NCBI RefSeq assembly: GCF_004570345.1
Contig: NZ_SPQM01000007.1
Location: 1-64,000 of the forward strand
Origin: Blastococcus sp. CT_GayMR20
GTDB taxonomy: Bacteria > Actinomycetota > Actinomycetes > Mycobacteriales > Geodermatophilaceae
DNA length: 64,000 nt
Direction: 5' to 3'
A program made the translations under genes and the position numbers. Below are positions 8,404-16,734 of the stretch, piece by piece. The notes under the pieces were generated by a model that worked only from the letters and a program-made list of their open reading frames with translations, made no database searches and had not been told where the DNA came from. The number at the start of each line of letters is the position of its first letter. Within the stretch, counting starts at the first letter, position 1.

Positions 8404-9270
8404 TCAGACCGAGGAGATCGGCGCGCCCAAGCGGATCTCACCGTCGGTGAGGACGTCGGCGCGCAGCCCGCCGCGGTGGATGAGCGGCCGCAGGATCCCC
8501 GGGCCGCTGAGCCGGTCGAGGTGGACGCAGGGCTCGCACAACCGACGCCCCTCGCACACGACGTCCCCGATGCGGAAGCGCCGCCCGACCAGCGCGTTGA
8601 CGTCGACGCCCCGGGTCAGCACGTTGCGCCGGGTGCCGGCGAAGTCGAGCGTCTGCCCGGCCGCCGCCATCTCGTCGAGCACCTCGGCCGCGATCAGGGT
8701 CAGGTCGTAGCCGGGACGCCGCTGTGCGCGGGAGCTGAACGTGCCCGCCCCCACGGCGTAGCGGTCCCCGTCGAGCCCGCGGCCCGCTCCGGCCTGCGCG
8801 ACGTCGACCAGCTGCATCGGCGCCTCAGCGGCGACCGCCACGGCGAGGCCCTCGACGGTGCCCCGCAGGTCCGCCGCGTCCGAATGCCGCCGCAGCACCG
8901 GATCGAGGGAGGCGACGGCATAGGCCTCGCGGATGCGCAGGTCCGCGGTGGCCCGCCCCAGCAGCGCCGGCTCCTGCGGGCTGAGGACGACGCCGGGCGG
9001 CGTCCCGAACGCCAGAACGGCGACGTCCGGCTCCGCTACGACGGCGATCCACCACCCGGCCCACTGGACGCGCACGGGGTCGGCGATCGGCACCAGCCCC
9101 GACCCGTGCCCGGCCAGCCACCCTCGCCAGGCGCCCAGGGCGTGCGCCAGGTCGGCGTCGGGCAGCGGCAGTTCCGTCACGGGCACCTCGGTGACCGACG
9201 CCACGCAGGCGGCGAACCCGCGGACGAGTGCCGTCGCAGCGGGCCCGGCCGGCAGTTCGACGTCGATCAC
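8404..9270 (-). CDS. MOSC-domain protein
   Basis: A 288-residue protein whose C-terminal half is a MOSC domain: GRGLDGDRYAVG near 168, then RRNVLTRGVDVNALVG, then CEGRRLCEPCVHLDRL containing the conserved cysteine. MOSC proteins bind or transfer sulfur from the molybdenum cofactor or detoxify N-hydroxylated bases. The N-terminal 120 residues are a separate region that I cannot name. The gene is followed closely by the LysE-type exporter upstream on the same strand, with a 15-base gap, so they may share a transcript. The substrate is not predictable. Confidence 0.85.
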   Translation of the reverse strand: MIDVELPAGPAATALVRGFAACVASVTEVPVTELPLPDADLAHALGAWRGWLAGHGSGLVPIADPVRVQWAGWWIAVVAEPDVAVLAFGTPPGVVLSPQEPALLGRATADLRIREAYAVASLDPVLRRHSDAADLRGTVEGLAVAVAAEAPMQLVDVAQAGAGRGLDGDRYAVGAGTFSSRAQRRPGYDLTLIAAEVLDEMAAAGQTLDFAGTRRNVLTRGVDVNALVGRRFRIGDVVCEGRRLCEPCVHLDRLSGPGILRPLIHRGGLRADVLTDGEIRLGAPISSV

Positions 9271-9285
9271 GGTGCTCCAGGTGTC

Positions 9286-9918
9286 TCAGGTCCCGGCGAA
9301 GCCGCGGACGACGAGGGAGACGGCGAGGGCCGACATCACGACGGCGATGCCCGCGTCGAGGATCCGCCACGCCCTCGGGCGGGCGAACACGGGCCGGAGC
9401 AGGCGCGCGCCGTAGCCGAGGCCGACGAACCAGATCGTGCTGCCCAGGCCCGCGCCGGCGGCGAACTGCCACCGGTGCTCCTCGTACGTCGACGCCATCG
9501 ATCCGAGCAGCACGACGGTGTCCAGGTAGACGTGCGGGTTGAGCCAGGTCAGCGCCAGGCACGTTCCGACAGTCACGGCCAGACCGGTGCGGGCACCGGC
9601 GGCGTCCGGCAGCAGCGTGCCGGGCCGCAGCGCGCGTCCCGCGGCCATGGCGCCGTAGCAGAGCAGGAAGGCCGCCCCGGCGAAGCACACCACCGGGATG
9701 AGCCACGGCACCTGCGACAGGGCCGCGCCGGCGCCCAGCACGCCCGCACCGATCAGGGCGAGATCGGAGAGGGCGCACACGGCCACCACCGCTGCCACGT
9801 GCTCGAGGCGGAGTCCCTGTCTCAGGACGAAGGCGTTCTGGGCGCCGATGGCGACGATCAGTCCCAGCCCCAGGGCGAGGCCGGACGCGGCGGCGAGGAG
9901 CGCCGGGGTGGTGAGCAC
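9286..9918 (-). CDS. lysE: LysE/ArgO-family basic amino acid exporter
   Basis: A 210-residue inner-membrane exporter with about six transmembrane helices. The family signature GAQNAFVLRQG is at about 25-35 and the second hallmark TWLNPHVYLD near 124-133. LysE proteins pump out lysine and arginine when these accumulate. It is divergent from a LysG/ArgP-type regulator, the classical lysE-lysG arrangement. The GTG start lies 6 bases after a TAGCGT -10 box, so the mRNA is probably leaderless. Confidence 0.92.
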   Translation of the reverse strand: MLTTPALLAAASGLALGLGLIVAIGAQNAFVLRQGLRLEHVAAVVAVCALSDLALIGAGVLGAGAALSQVPWLIPVVCFAGAAFLLCYGAMAAGRALRPGTLLPDAAGARTGLAVTVGTCLALTWLNPHVYLDTVVLLGSMASTYEEHRWQFAAGAGLGSTIWFVGLGYGARLLRPVFARPRAWRILDAGIAVVMSALAVSLVVRGFAGT

Positions 9919-9924
9919 ACAGCG

Positions 9925-9930
9925 ACGCTA
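9925..9930 (-). promoter_or_regulatory. -10 box of leaderless lysE
   Basis: TAGCGT on the minus strand, 6 bases before the lysE GTG. This fits the actinobacterial TANNNT -10 element with transcription starting at or beside the start codon. The 71-base divergent region is also where the LysR-type regulator would bind. Confidence 0.7.
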
Positions 9931-9975
9931 GGAAACGGCACGTCCACAGTCCAGCTCATGATTCTGATGCGCCGT

Positions 9976-9981
9976 TAGCAT
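9976..9981 (+). promoter_or_regulatory. -10 box of lysG
   Basis: TAGCAT, 8 bases before the ATG of the regulator gene, again compatible with a leaderless or near-leaderless transcript. Its polymerase site overlaps that of the divergent lysE promoter. Confidence 0.65.
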
Positions 9982-9989
9982 CGCTGTCC

Positions 9990-10874
9990 ATGGATCTCGA
10001 CCTGCCGCAGCTGCAGGCGCTGGACGCCACGGTCCGCGGAGGCACGTTGGAGGCGGCCGCCCGCGCGCTGCACGTCACTCCCTCGGCGATCAGCCAGCGG
10101 CTGCGCGCGCTCGAGGTGGCGACCGGCCGGATCCTGCTGGTGCGGACCAAGCCGGTCCAGGTCACCGAGTCCGGGCAGGCTGTGCTGCGCCTCGCGCGGC
10201 AGGTCGACCTGCTCACCGCCGACGTCGCCCGCGAGCTCGGCGGTGATCCCTCGCCCGAGAACGTGCCCACCCTCCCGATCGCGGTCAACGCCGACTCCAT
10301 GGCCACCTGGGTGCTGCCCGCGCTGGCCCCGCTGGCCGGCGACGTCTGCTTCGACCTCTACCGCGAGGACCAGGAGCACACCAGCGCCCTGCTGCGCGCC
10401 GGCACGGTCATGGCGGCGGTGACCTCCGAGGCCCGGCCGGTGCCGGGCTGCACCTCCACCCGCCTGGGCGGCATGCGCTACCGGCCGATGGCCACTCCCG
10501 GCTTCGTGCAGCGGTGGTTGCCCGCCGGCCCGACCTCCGAGGCGCTCGCCCGGGCACCGGTCGTGGTCTTCGACCGCCGGGACGACCTGCAGCACCGCTA
10601 CCTGCACGCCCGCGCCGGTTCCGACGTCGCCCCACCGCTGCACTACGTCCCCGCCTCGGCGGACTTCGTCGCCGCGATCAGCCTCGGCCTGGGCTGGGGC
10701 ATGGTGCCCGACCTCCAGGCGGGAGGGATGGCCGCGGAGCTGGTCGAGCTCGACCCGGCCGGGGCGGTCGATGTCGTCCTGTTCTGGCAGCAGTGGCGGC
10801 TGCGCTCCACCACCCTCGACCGCGTCCGCGAGGCCGTGCTGGCCGCCGCCTCCCGCGAACTGGATCAGGCCTAG
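9990..10874 (+). CDS. lysG: LysR-type regulator, LysG/ArgP type
   Basis: A 294-residue LysR-family regulator. The winged HTH is N-terminal (about 3-60: LPQLQALDATVRGGTLEAAA, HVTPSAISQRLRAL) and the effector-binding fold occupies about 90-290. In the LysG/ArgP subgroup the effector is lysine or arginine and the target is the divergent exporter gene, exactly the arrangement here. ArgP-like hallmarks include the ADSMATW stretch near 105. Regulation of lysE is inferred from context. Confidence 0.92.
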   Translation: MDLDLPQLQALDATVRGGTLEAAARALHVTPSAISQRLRALEVATGRILLVRTKPVQVTESGQAVLRLARQVDLLTADVARELGGDPSPENVPTLPIAVNADSMATWVLPALAPLAGDVCFDLYREDQEHTSALLRAGTVMAAVTSEARPVPGCTSTRLGGMRYRPMATPGFVQRWLPAGPTSEALARAPVVVFDRRDDLQHRYLHARAGSDVAPPLHYVPASADFVAAISLGLGWGMVPDLQAGGMAAELVELDPAGAVDVVLFWQQWRLRSTTLDRVREAVLAAASRELDQA

Positions 10875-10973
10875 TCAGAGGACGTCGAAGACCAGGAGGA
10901 GCACCAGCGTCAGCACAGCCGACAGCAGCAGCGAGCCGAGACAGCCGAGCCGGTTCGAGAAGAAGAAGAACAT
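10875..10973 (-). CDS. 32-residue single-helix membrane protein
   Basis: This very short gene encodes 32 residues: MFFFFSNRLGCLGS followed by a leucine/valine-rich transmembrane helix and a short FDVL end. The stop lies next to the convergent lysG stop. An aromatic start, an NRLGC turn and one helix is a pattern I believe recurs in small actinobacterial membrane proteins. The function is unknown and the translation evidence is compositional only; the upstream bases contain no strong ribosome site. Confidence 0.55.
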   Translation of the reverse strand: MFFFFSNRLGCLGSLLLSAVLTLVLLLVFDVL

Positions 10974-11240
10974 CGTGGTCCAGTGCCCGCCGTCGTGGGC
11001 CGGCCAACCCGGCGGCGTGTGCGTTCTGTCACCGGTCCGGGCCGAACCACCCGTTCAGGGGATGCCGTCGGCGGTCTTCGGTTACGTACGGTCATCGGGC
11101 TCCGGTCGGACGGCCGGGCAGCGTCGCCTGCCGTCCGGCCGCGGATTCGTCCGTCCGGCGCCGCGAGGTGCCCGACGGGATCGACCCCGGCCCGGCTGAC
11201 CCGTTCCCCCCGGGGCGGCCGGGCCGGCTTCTTCTCCCGG
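10974..11240. other. Intergenic region
   Basis: These 267 bases hold no supportable gene. They would carry the promoter of the 32-residue membrane protein; a TACGTA-containing stretch near 11085-11095 could contribute a -10 box. Confidence 0.35.
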
Positions 11241-12089
11241 TCAGGACGGCGGACCGCACACCCGCTGCACGAGCGCGGTCAGCCGCGCCCGGAGGGTCTC
11301 GTCGATCGGCAGGTTCACCACCACCTCGTCGTCGTCCCCCACGGTGAGCGCCAGGGGGAAGACGTAGGGCTTCTTCGTCTCGGCCAGCACGTGCGGATCG
11401 CAGGACGCCGGGGTGAAGGACACCGGTACCGAGGCCGCCTCGGCGTCGCCGTCGAGCTCGAGCGGCAGGTCGGCGGTCGGTTCGACCAGGACGCTGCGAC
11501 CGAGGCGCGCGGCCGTGACCGGCTCGGCGCCCTCCCGTCGCGTCAGCGTGAGCGATCCGGTGAGCGCGTCGCCGCCGTCCTCGAGGTCGGTCACGGTGAT
11601 GGCCACGACCGCGGTCACCCCCAGGACGTCGCACTCCTGCGCGTGGACGAGTTCCAGCACCTGGGCCTCGGCCGGGACCTCCAACGGCTCGACGGATCCG
11701 TCGGGTCGCGTGACCGTCAACTCGGCGGAGGCCGGCACCGGGGACGCGTCGCAGACCGCGTCGCCGAACGGCACCGGCAGGTCGATCACCCGTCCGGGCG
11801 CGTACTCGGCGGTGATCGCCGTCGGTGGAACCGGTGCGAAACCGGGCGACCGCAGCGCCACGGAGGTGACGGTGAAGGGGGTGTCGCCGGTGTCGGTGAG
11901 ACGCACCTGCACCTGGCCGCCGATGGCCTCGTCGGTCCGCAGTCGCACGATCTCCGCCTCGATCCCTGGCACGGCGGGCACCGCAGGTGTCACCGAGGAG
12001 GACGTCGACGCGTCCGACGACGGGCCGGCGGCCGGTCCCCCGCAGGCGGCCACCGCTCCGACCACGAAGGCGATCGCCGTCCGCCTCAT
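11241..12089 (-). CDS. Putative lipoprotein
   Basis: A 282-residue protein with a short lipoprotein signal peptide (MRRTAIAFVVGAVAAC, lipobox VAAC) and a Ser/Thr-rich linker to about residue 35. The mature part is mostly beta-strand with several cysteines (DAVCDAS, QECDVLG, ASCDPH, RVCGPPS), suggesting stacked Ig-like domains with disulfides. I do not recognise the family. The ATG is 8 bases after a TAGGCT box. It is likely an exported envelope protein. Confidence 0.75.
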   Translation of the reverse strand: MRRTAIAFVVGAVAACGGPAAGPSSDASTSSSVTPAVPAVPGIEAEIVRLRTDEAIGGQVQVRLTDTGDTPFTVTSVALRSPGFAPVPPTAITAEYAPGRVIDLPVPFGDAVCDASPVPASAELTVTRPDGSVEPLEVPAEAQVLELVHAQECDVLGVTAVVAITVTDLEDGGDALTGSLTLTRREGAEPVTAARLGRSVLVEPTADLPLELDGDAEAASVPVSFTPASCDPHVLAETKKPYVFPLALTVGDDDEVVVNLPIDETLRARLTALVQRVCGPPS

Positions 12090-12097
12090 GGCTCGAG

Positions 12098-12103
12098 AGC
12101 CTA
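12098..12103 (-). promoter_or_regulatory. -10 box of lipoprotein gene
   Basis: TAGGCT on the minus strand, 8 bases before the ATG at 12089; a TANNNT-type promoter for a nearly leaderless transcript. Confidence 0.6.
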
Positions 12104-12117
12104 GGGCGAGCCGGTCC

Positions 12118-12999
12118 TCATTCGTGCCGGCCGGGGAGCCGCGCCATGACGCGGCCCGCCGTCATCTTCACCTCGAGCTTCTCCTGCGGATTGGCCGCAG
12201 GGCCCCGGCGGGGGGAGCCGCTCTCCAGATCGAACGCCGAGCCGTGCCACGGGCACACCAGGCACTCGTCGCCGCGGACCGTCTCGACCGATCCCTCGTA
12301 CAGCGGCCCCGACAGGTGCGAGCAGGCGCCGATGAACACGTCCACCCGCGCACCCCGCCGGACGGCGACCAGCGGGACGGCGACGCTGCCGCCCTTCCCG
12401 GTGCGCAGGGCCGGCCGCCCCTCCGGCAGGTCGTCCAGCGGCCCGAGGTCGATCCAGTCGGTCGTGAGCGCCCGTGCCGCCGTCGCGGCGTGGGACGCGC
12501 CCGACGACTGCGCGTAGGACATGTGCCCGCCGATCGCCGCCGAACCGGTCGCGAGCGCCAGCCCCGAGTACGACAGCACCCGTCCCAGGCCGCCCCGGCC
12601 GTTGCGCCGCGCCACCAGCGAGCCGACGTACAGCCCGAGGGCCGCCGTGTTGGCCACCGCGTGGATGGCGCCGAGGCGGCGGACGCCCACTTCCTGCTCC
12701 GACCAGTCGGCGGCACCGGCCAGGGACGCCGGCACGGCGGCGGCCACCCCGGTGCCGATGAGCACGGTCGCGGCGGGCCGCAGCGGCGGGATGGCGTCGA
12801 GCACCCCGGCGGAGATCCAGCTGCCGACCGGCACCTGGACGAGGACCGGGTGCAGCGTGTGCCCCAGCCACGTGCCGTGCAGCAGGTCCTTCAGCCCCTG
12901 CGGGCGGAGTGCCACCTGGACGGCCTTGCGTGCCGGCTCGATGACCTTGTCGAACGCGGACACGTCGGCCACCCGGTCCAGGATGCTCAGCAGACTCAT
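12118..12999 (-). CDS. DUF2231-Rieske [2Fe-2S] fusion protein
   Basis: A 293-residue two-part protein. The N-terminal half (about 40-165) is a DUF2231-type membrane domain with four hydrophobic helices, starting at HGTWLGHTLHPVLVQVP. The C-terminal part (about 185-290) is a Rieske ferredoxin domain with both cluster-binding boxes, CSHLSG and CPWHGS. The combination suggests a membrane-bound electron carrier. The redox partner is unknown, and no oxygenase or cytochrome gene is adjacent. The gene is divergent from the GtrA-family gene. Confidence 0.9.
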   Translation of the reverse strand: MSLLSILDRVADVSAFDKVIEPARKAVQVALRPQGLKDLLHGTWLGHTLHPVLVQVPVGSWISAGVLDAIPPLRPAATVLIGTGVAAAVPASLAGAADWSEQEVGVRRLGAIHAVANTAALGLYVGSLVARRNGRGGLGRVLSYSGLALATGSAAIGGHMSYAQSSGASHAATAARALTTDWIDLGPLDDLPEGRPALRTGKGGSVAVPLVAVRRGARVDVFIGACSHLSGPLYEGSVETVRGDECLVCPWHGSAFDLESGSPRRGPAANPQEKLEVKMTAGRVMARLPGRHE

Positions 13000-13127
13000 G
13001 GCGGGCCCCTACCCGTGCGCCTCACCGGAGATGCCCGGTGTCGCGACCGGATCGTGATCAAGAACTCGGAATCGTCAGGGTGACCAGGCACGTTCTCACG
13101 TGACAAAGGCCAGGGCTCGGAGGAGCC

Positions 13128-13670
13128 TTGACCACACTCCAGCTCGAGAGGAACCGCGTGACCTGCCCGTCCCTGCTGCGCCGCCGGCCGGAGGACGCCG
13201 AGATCCTCGGCGACGCCCCGGACCGGCAGCTGTCGCGGGTGCACGACGTCGCCGACCGCCTCCGCCGGGACGACGGATGGGCGCAGTTCGCCCGGTTCGT
13301 GCTGGTCGGCGGCTCCTCCACCGCGGTCTACGCGGCACTCTTCCTCGCGCTCCGCGGCTTCGGCTACCTGCCCGCGCACGTCGTCGCGACCGTCGCCTCC
13401 TCCATGCTCGCCAACGAGCTGCACCGCCGGCTCACCTTCCATGCCGAGGAGCGGGTCGGGTGGCTGGCCGCCCAGATCGAGGCCGGCGGCGTCTCCTTCC
13501 TCGGCCTCGTCGCAACCAGCGCGGCCCTCGGCTGGCTGGACGCCGCGGTCGGCTCGGCCCACCCGATGCTGCAGATCAGCCTCGTGGCCGCGGTGACGGC
13601 GGTCATCGGGCTCATGCGCTTCATCGCCCTGCGCTGGATCTTCCGTCCGTCGGTGACCGAGCCGGCCTGA
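13128..13670 (+). CDS. GtrA-family membrane protein
   Basis: A 180-residue protein. After a hydrophilic N-terminus (about 1-52) it has the four-helix GtrA fold: FARFVLVGGSSTAVYAAL, a second helix with NELHRRLTFH, and two more helices to the end. GtrA proteins are thought to flip or hold polyprenyl-linked sugars for surface glycosylation. No glycosyltransferase gene is adjacent. The ATG-less 5' end leaves a few residues uncertain. Confidence 0.85.
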   Translation: MTTLQLERNRVTCPSLLRRRPEDAEILGDAPDRQLSRVHDVADRLRRDDGWAQFARFVLVGGSSTAVYAALFLALRGFGYLPAHVVATVASSMLANELHRRLTFHAEERVGWLAAQIEAGGVSFLGLVATSAALGWLDAAVGSAHPMLQISLVAAVTAVIGLMRFIALRWIFRPSVTEPA

Positions 13671-13703
13671 CGGCATCCGGCAGGCTCCTGCGTCCGGTCT
13701 CAG

Positions 13704-13709
13704 TAGCGT
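13704..13709 (+). promoter_or_regulatory. -10 box of leaderless metallophosphoesterase gene
   Basis: TAGCGT, 7 bases before the ATG at 13717, supporting that ATG rather than the in-frame GTG at 13708, which overlaps the box. Confidence 0.65.
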
Positions 13710-13716
13710 GGCGCAG

Positions 13717-15225
13717 ATGACCGGGCCGCCTCCTCCCGAGCCCGCGCCGGAACCGGACGCGACCGCGCCGTCCCCCTGGGTCCGCCGCGGTCGGACGACC
13801 GGGCGCTGGGCGCTCCGCGTCGTCGTCGCGCTCACCGGTGCGCTCGTCGCCGTTCTCCTGTTCGGCCGGATCTCCGCGCCCATCGGCCCGTTCGACGCGA
13901 CGCTCGCCTTCCGTCCGTCGCTCGACGGCGGCGCCGCCGTCGCCGTCCCTCCGCTCGGGGCGCTGTCCGTCGACGTCTACGAGGGGCCACTGCGTCTGGA
14001 CGTCGCGCTCCAGCGGGTCGACCAGGACCGGGCTCGGGCCCTGGCGACCGACCCGGTCCGGCTGGCCGGCGTCGTCGACCAGGTCAGCGCGGACCTCCGC
14101 GGAGCGGTCGTCCGTCTTGCCTGGACGACGGCCGCGGTGGCGCTGGCCGGCGCGGCGGTCACCTCGCTCGTCGTCCTGCGTCGCCGCCGCGAGCCACTTC
14201 TCGCCCTCGGCGTCACCGGCGCCCTCCTGCTCGGGACGGCGGGTCTGGGTGCGCTCACCTGGCGGCCCGAGGCGCTCTCCCAGCCGACGTACACCGGCCT
14301 GCTGGTGAACGCGAACAGCCTGATCGGCAGCGCCGAGGACATCGTCGCGCGCTTCGACGCCTATCGGGCCTCCCTCGAGGACCTCGTCGCCAACGTCGGC
14401 AACCTCTACGCGACCATCTCGGACCTGCCGGCACCCGGCGGCACCGGCGACTCGGTGGCCTTCCTGCACGTCTCCGACCTGCACCTGAACCCCGCCGGGT
14501 TCGACCTCGTGCGGCAGGTGGTGGACCAGTTCGGGGTCGACGCGGTGCTGGACACCGGCGACATCACCGACTGGGGCAGCGAGCCGGAGAACCGGCTGAT
14601 CACCACGGTGGGCGACCTGGACATCCCCTACGTCTACGTCCGGGGGAACCACGACTCCGCTGCGACCGCGGCGCTCATCGCCGCACAGCCGAATGCCACG
14701 GTCCTCGCCGGCACCGCCGTGACCGTGGCCGGCATCGGCATCGTCGGGGTGGCCGACCCGCGCTTCACCCCCGACAAGACCACCGGTGACGACGACGCGG
14801 GAGACGAGGTGCTCGTCCAGACGGGCGAGACGCTGGCAGAGGTGGCTCAGGAGCAGCCAGAACCCCCCGCCGTCGCCCTCGTCCACGATCCGAAGCAGGC
14901 GCCACCGCTCGACGGGGTCGTCCCGCTGGTCCTGGCCGGGCACACGCACGACCGCGAGGTCACCGAGCTCGAGGGCGGCACCCGGTTGATGGTGCAGGGG
15001 TCGACCGGTGGCGCAGGTCTGCGCGGGCTGGAGGGGGAGTTCCCCGAGCCGCTGACCTGCACCGTCCTCTACCTCGACCCCGACACCGGTGAGCTGCAGG
15101 CCTACCTCGAGATCACCCTCGGCGGGCTCGGCGAGACCGAGGTGACCATCCAGCGCGTGGTCATCCCACCGGACGACGGCGCCGACAGCCCGGACGCCGG
15201 CGACCCGGCGTCCCCGACCGGATGA
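13717..15225 (+). CDS. Membrane-anchored metallophosphoesterase
   Basis: A protein of about 502 residues. Two hydrophobic helices (near 33-55 and 135-180) bracket an extracytoplasmic region. The C-terminal calcineurin-like phosphoesterase has all the metal-binding motifs: HVSDLHLN, DTGDITDWG, VRGNHDS and LAGHTHDRE, with an extra acidic segment before the last. This architecture is common in actinobacteria and hydrolyses an unidentified phosphoester at the membrane. The last 15 residues are acidic and proline-rich. It is followed directly by a small lipoprotein gene. Confidence 0.9.
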   Translation: MTGPPPPEPAPEPDATAPSPWVRRGRTTGRWALRVVVALTGALVAVLLFGRISAPIGPFDATLAFRPSLDGGAAVAVPPLGALSVDVYEGPLRLDVALQRVDQDRARALATDPVRLAGVVDQVSADLRGAVVRLAWTTAAVALAGAAVTSLVVLRRRREPLLALGVTGALLLGTAGLGALTWRPEALSQPTYTGLLVNANSLIGSAEDIVARFDAYRASLEDLVANVGNLYATISDLPAPGGTGDSVAFLHVSDLHLNPAGFDLVRQVVDQFGVDAVLDTGDITDWGSEPENRLITTVGDLDIPYVYVRGNHDSAATAALIAAQPNATVLAGTAVTVAGIGIVGVADPRFTPDKTTGDDDAGDEVLVQTGETLAEVAQEQPEPPAVALVHDPKQAPPLDGVVPLVLAGHTHDREVTELEGGTRLMVQGSTGGAGLRGLEGEFPEPLTCTVLYLDPDTGELQAYLEITLGGLGETEVTIQRVVIPPDDGADSPDAGDPASPTG

Positions 15226-15236
15226 CCGGAGCGCCC

Positions 15237-15242
15237 TACGCT
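15237..15242 (+). promoter_or_regulatory. -10 box of leaderless lipoprotein gene
   Basis: TACGCT lies exactly 6 bases before the ATG at 15249. This fixes the start of the small lipoprotein 27 bases downstream of the first in-frame start. Confidence 0.65.
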
Positions 15243-15248
15243 CGGGTC

Positions 15249-15587
15249 ATGGCCTCGCGAACCACGACCCGCCCCACCCGGATCGCCGCCGCTCTCCTGA
15301 CGGGCGGACTGCTGCTCGCCCCGTTGACCGCCTGCACGTTCAGTTCGAACAACGTCTCGTGCAGCCCGAGCTCCTGCACGGTCACGCTGACCGGCGAAGG
15401 CGCGGAGGCCGAGATCCTCGGCACGACGCTGTCCTTCGGCGGCATCCAGGACGGCCGGGCCTCGCTCAGCGTCGGGGGCGCCAGCGTGTCGTGCGGCGAG
15501 GGCGAGAGCGTCACCGCCGGGCCGCTCGAGCTGCAGTGCTCGAGCATCACCGACGACGGCGTCGAGCTCACCGCCTCCCTGAACTGA
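15249..15587 (+). CDS. Small putative lipoprotein
   Basis: A 112-residue exported protein with a signal peptide (RIAAALLTGGLLLAPLTAC, lipobox LTAC). The mature chain has four further cysteines (VSCSPSSC, VSCGEG, LQCSS), probably two disulfides, and a repeating beta-strand pattern. The family is unknown to me. It follows the metallophosphoesterase gene but has its own -10 box. Confidence 0.75.
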   Translation: MASRTTTRPTRIAAALLTGGLLLAPLTACTFSSNNVSCSPSSCTVTLTGEGAEAEILGTTLSFGGIQDGRASLSVGGASVSCGEGESVTAGPLELQCSSITDDGVELTASLN

Positions 15588-15595
15588 GCTGCCGA

Positions 15596-16234
15596 TCAGC
15601 CGGCGTCGGCGACCTCGACCACCACGCGGGTCGGGTTCTGCAGCGCGTACACCCGGAACGGGTTGCGGCCGGTGGTGCCGACGAAGGCGACCGTCGTCCC
15701 CTCGTACGTGGCGTCGAAGACGACCTCGGTGACCACCTCGGTGTCCGCGGCCGTCAGCGGCCCGCCCGAGTATTCAGTCACGCCGGTGTCGTAGGGGTAG
15801 CCGGCACCGGTGAGCGTCACCTGGAGGATCGCCTCCCCCGCGACGTCGACCGCGTCCCCGCTGCCCTGCGACGCCGCGTCGTCGACGTACTGGACGTCCC
15901 AGCCGGGGGTGCCCGTGCCACCGACGTCGAGGACGACGCGGTCGAAGCCGTCGTGTCGGCCGAGCCGGATGTCGCTCACGGTCACCCGGGCGTCGGCGGA
16001 GGGCTCGGCGGTGTCGGGGTCGGCGTTCGCGGGGAAGGCCGGCGCGTCGGTCGACCCGTCGTCCGCCGTCGCGTCGTCGGTGGCCGGCGCCGCCGACGAG
16101 TCCGACTCCGCGGTGGTGGAAGAGTCCGAGGACGCGGCCTGCGTCCCGGGCTTCTCGCCGCAGCCGGCCAGCACCGCCGGGCCCACCAGCAGGGTCGACA
16201 GGACGAGGACGACGGCGCGCGATCGGGTGCTCAC
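15596..16234 (-). CDS. AMIN-like domain lipoprotein
   Basis: A 212-residue lipoprotein. The GTG at 16234 is chosen because it yields a signal peptide (STRSRAVVLVLSTLLVG) and lipobox LAGC; the frame is open further upstream only because it reads through tRNA genes. An acidic Ser/Asp/Ala-rich linker (about 30-75) leads to a beta-rich domain with GFDRVVLDVGG and NPTRVVVEV. These are typical of the AMIN-like domain found in envelope proteins that bind cell-wall polymers. It converges on the small lipoprotein gene with an 8-base gap. Confidence 0.82.
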   Translation of the reverse strand: MSTRSRAVVLVLSTLLVGPAVLAGCGEKPGTQAASSDSSTTAESDSSAAPATDDATADDGSTDAPAFPANADPDTAEPSADARVTVSDIRLGRHDGFDRVVLDVGGTGTPGWDVQYVDDAASQGSGDAVDVAGEAILQVTLTGAGYPYDTGVTEYSGGPLTAADTEVVTEVVFDATYEGTTVAFVGTTGRNPFRVYALQNPTRVVVEVADAG

Positions 16235-16320
16235 GGGGGAAAGCTTCGCAGCCTCGCGCCCCCACGCCGGGGTACGCCACGGGGCCATGTATTGTTTCTC
16301 CCGCCCCCGGCGAACTACGA

Positions 16321-16393
16321 GCCCCCATCGTCTAGTGGTCCAGGACGCCGCCCTTTCAAGGCGGTAGCACGGGTTCGAACCCCGTTGGGGGCA
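16321..16393 (+). tRNA. tRNA-Glu (anticodon TTC)
   Basis: A complete cloverleaf: acceptor GCCCCCA/TGGGGGC, anticodon stem CCGCC/GGCGG around loop CTTTCAA, and T-loop TTCGAAC. Discriminator A, CCA not encoded. First of three closely spaced tRNAs. Confidence 0.97.
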
Positions 16394-16423
16394 CGCACCA
16401 CCAGCACGTGAGTTCCACGGTCT

Positions 16424-16497
16424 GGCCCTGTAGCGCAGTTGGTTAGCGCGCCGCCCTGTCACGGCGGAGGTCGCGGGTTCGAGTCCCGTCAGGGTCG
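16424..16497 (+). tRNA. tRNA-Asp (anticodon GTC)
   Basis: A complete cloverleaf: acceptor GGCCCTG/CAGGGTC, anticodon stem CCGCC/GGCGG with loop CTGTCAC, T-loop TTCGAGT and discriminator G as expected for Asp. It lies 30 bases after tRNA-Glu, so the two are probably co-transcribed. Confidence 0.97.
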
Positions 16498-16521
16498 CTC
16501 TCCGGTGCACGCACCGGCGAG

Positions 16522-16595
16522 GGGCAGGTAGCTCAGTCGGTACGAGCGCTCGCCTGAAAAGCGAGAGGTCGGCGGTTCGACCCCGCCCCTGCCCA
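16522..16595 (+). tRNA. tRNA-Phe (anticodon GAA)
   Basis: A complete cloverleaf: acceptor GGGCAGG/CCTGCCC, D-stem GCTC/GAGC, anticodon stem CTCGC/GCGAG with loop CTGAAAA, and T-arm GGCGG/CCGCC. Third gene of the tRNA cluster; its 3' end borders an atypical gene (16735-18081). Confidence 0.96.
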
Positions 16596-16734
16596 CAGAG
16601 AAGCCCTGCGGCCCCGTCGATGCCCGAGGACAGAGACAAGGCGTCGTCAGTTGTTCAAGCCAGGTACAGGGAACTGGCCGGCTCGCGCGACGTCGGGGCG
16701 TGGACACCCTCTGCTTGGCGCGTCGATGCGCAAG

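Noticed and set aside
15596..16639. Long N-terminal extension of the AMIN-like lipoprotein frame through 16235-16639
   Set aside because: The extension is a read-through of three tRNA genes on the opposite strand; a signal peptide starts at 16234.
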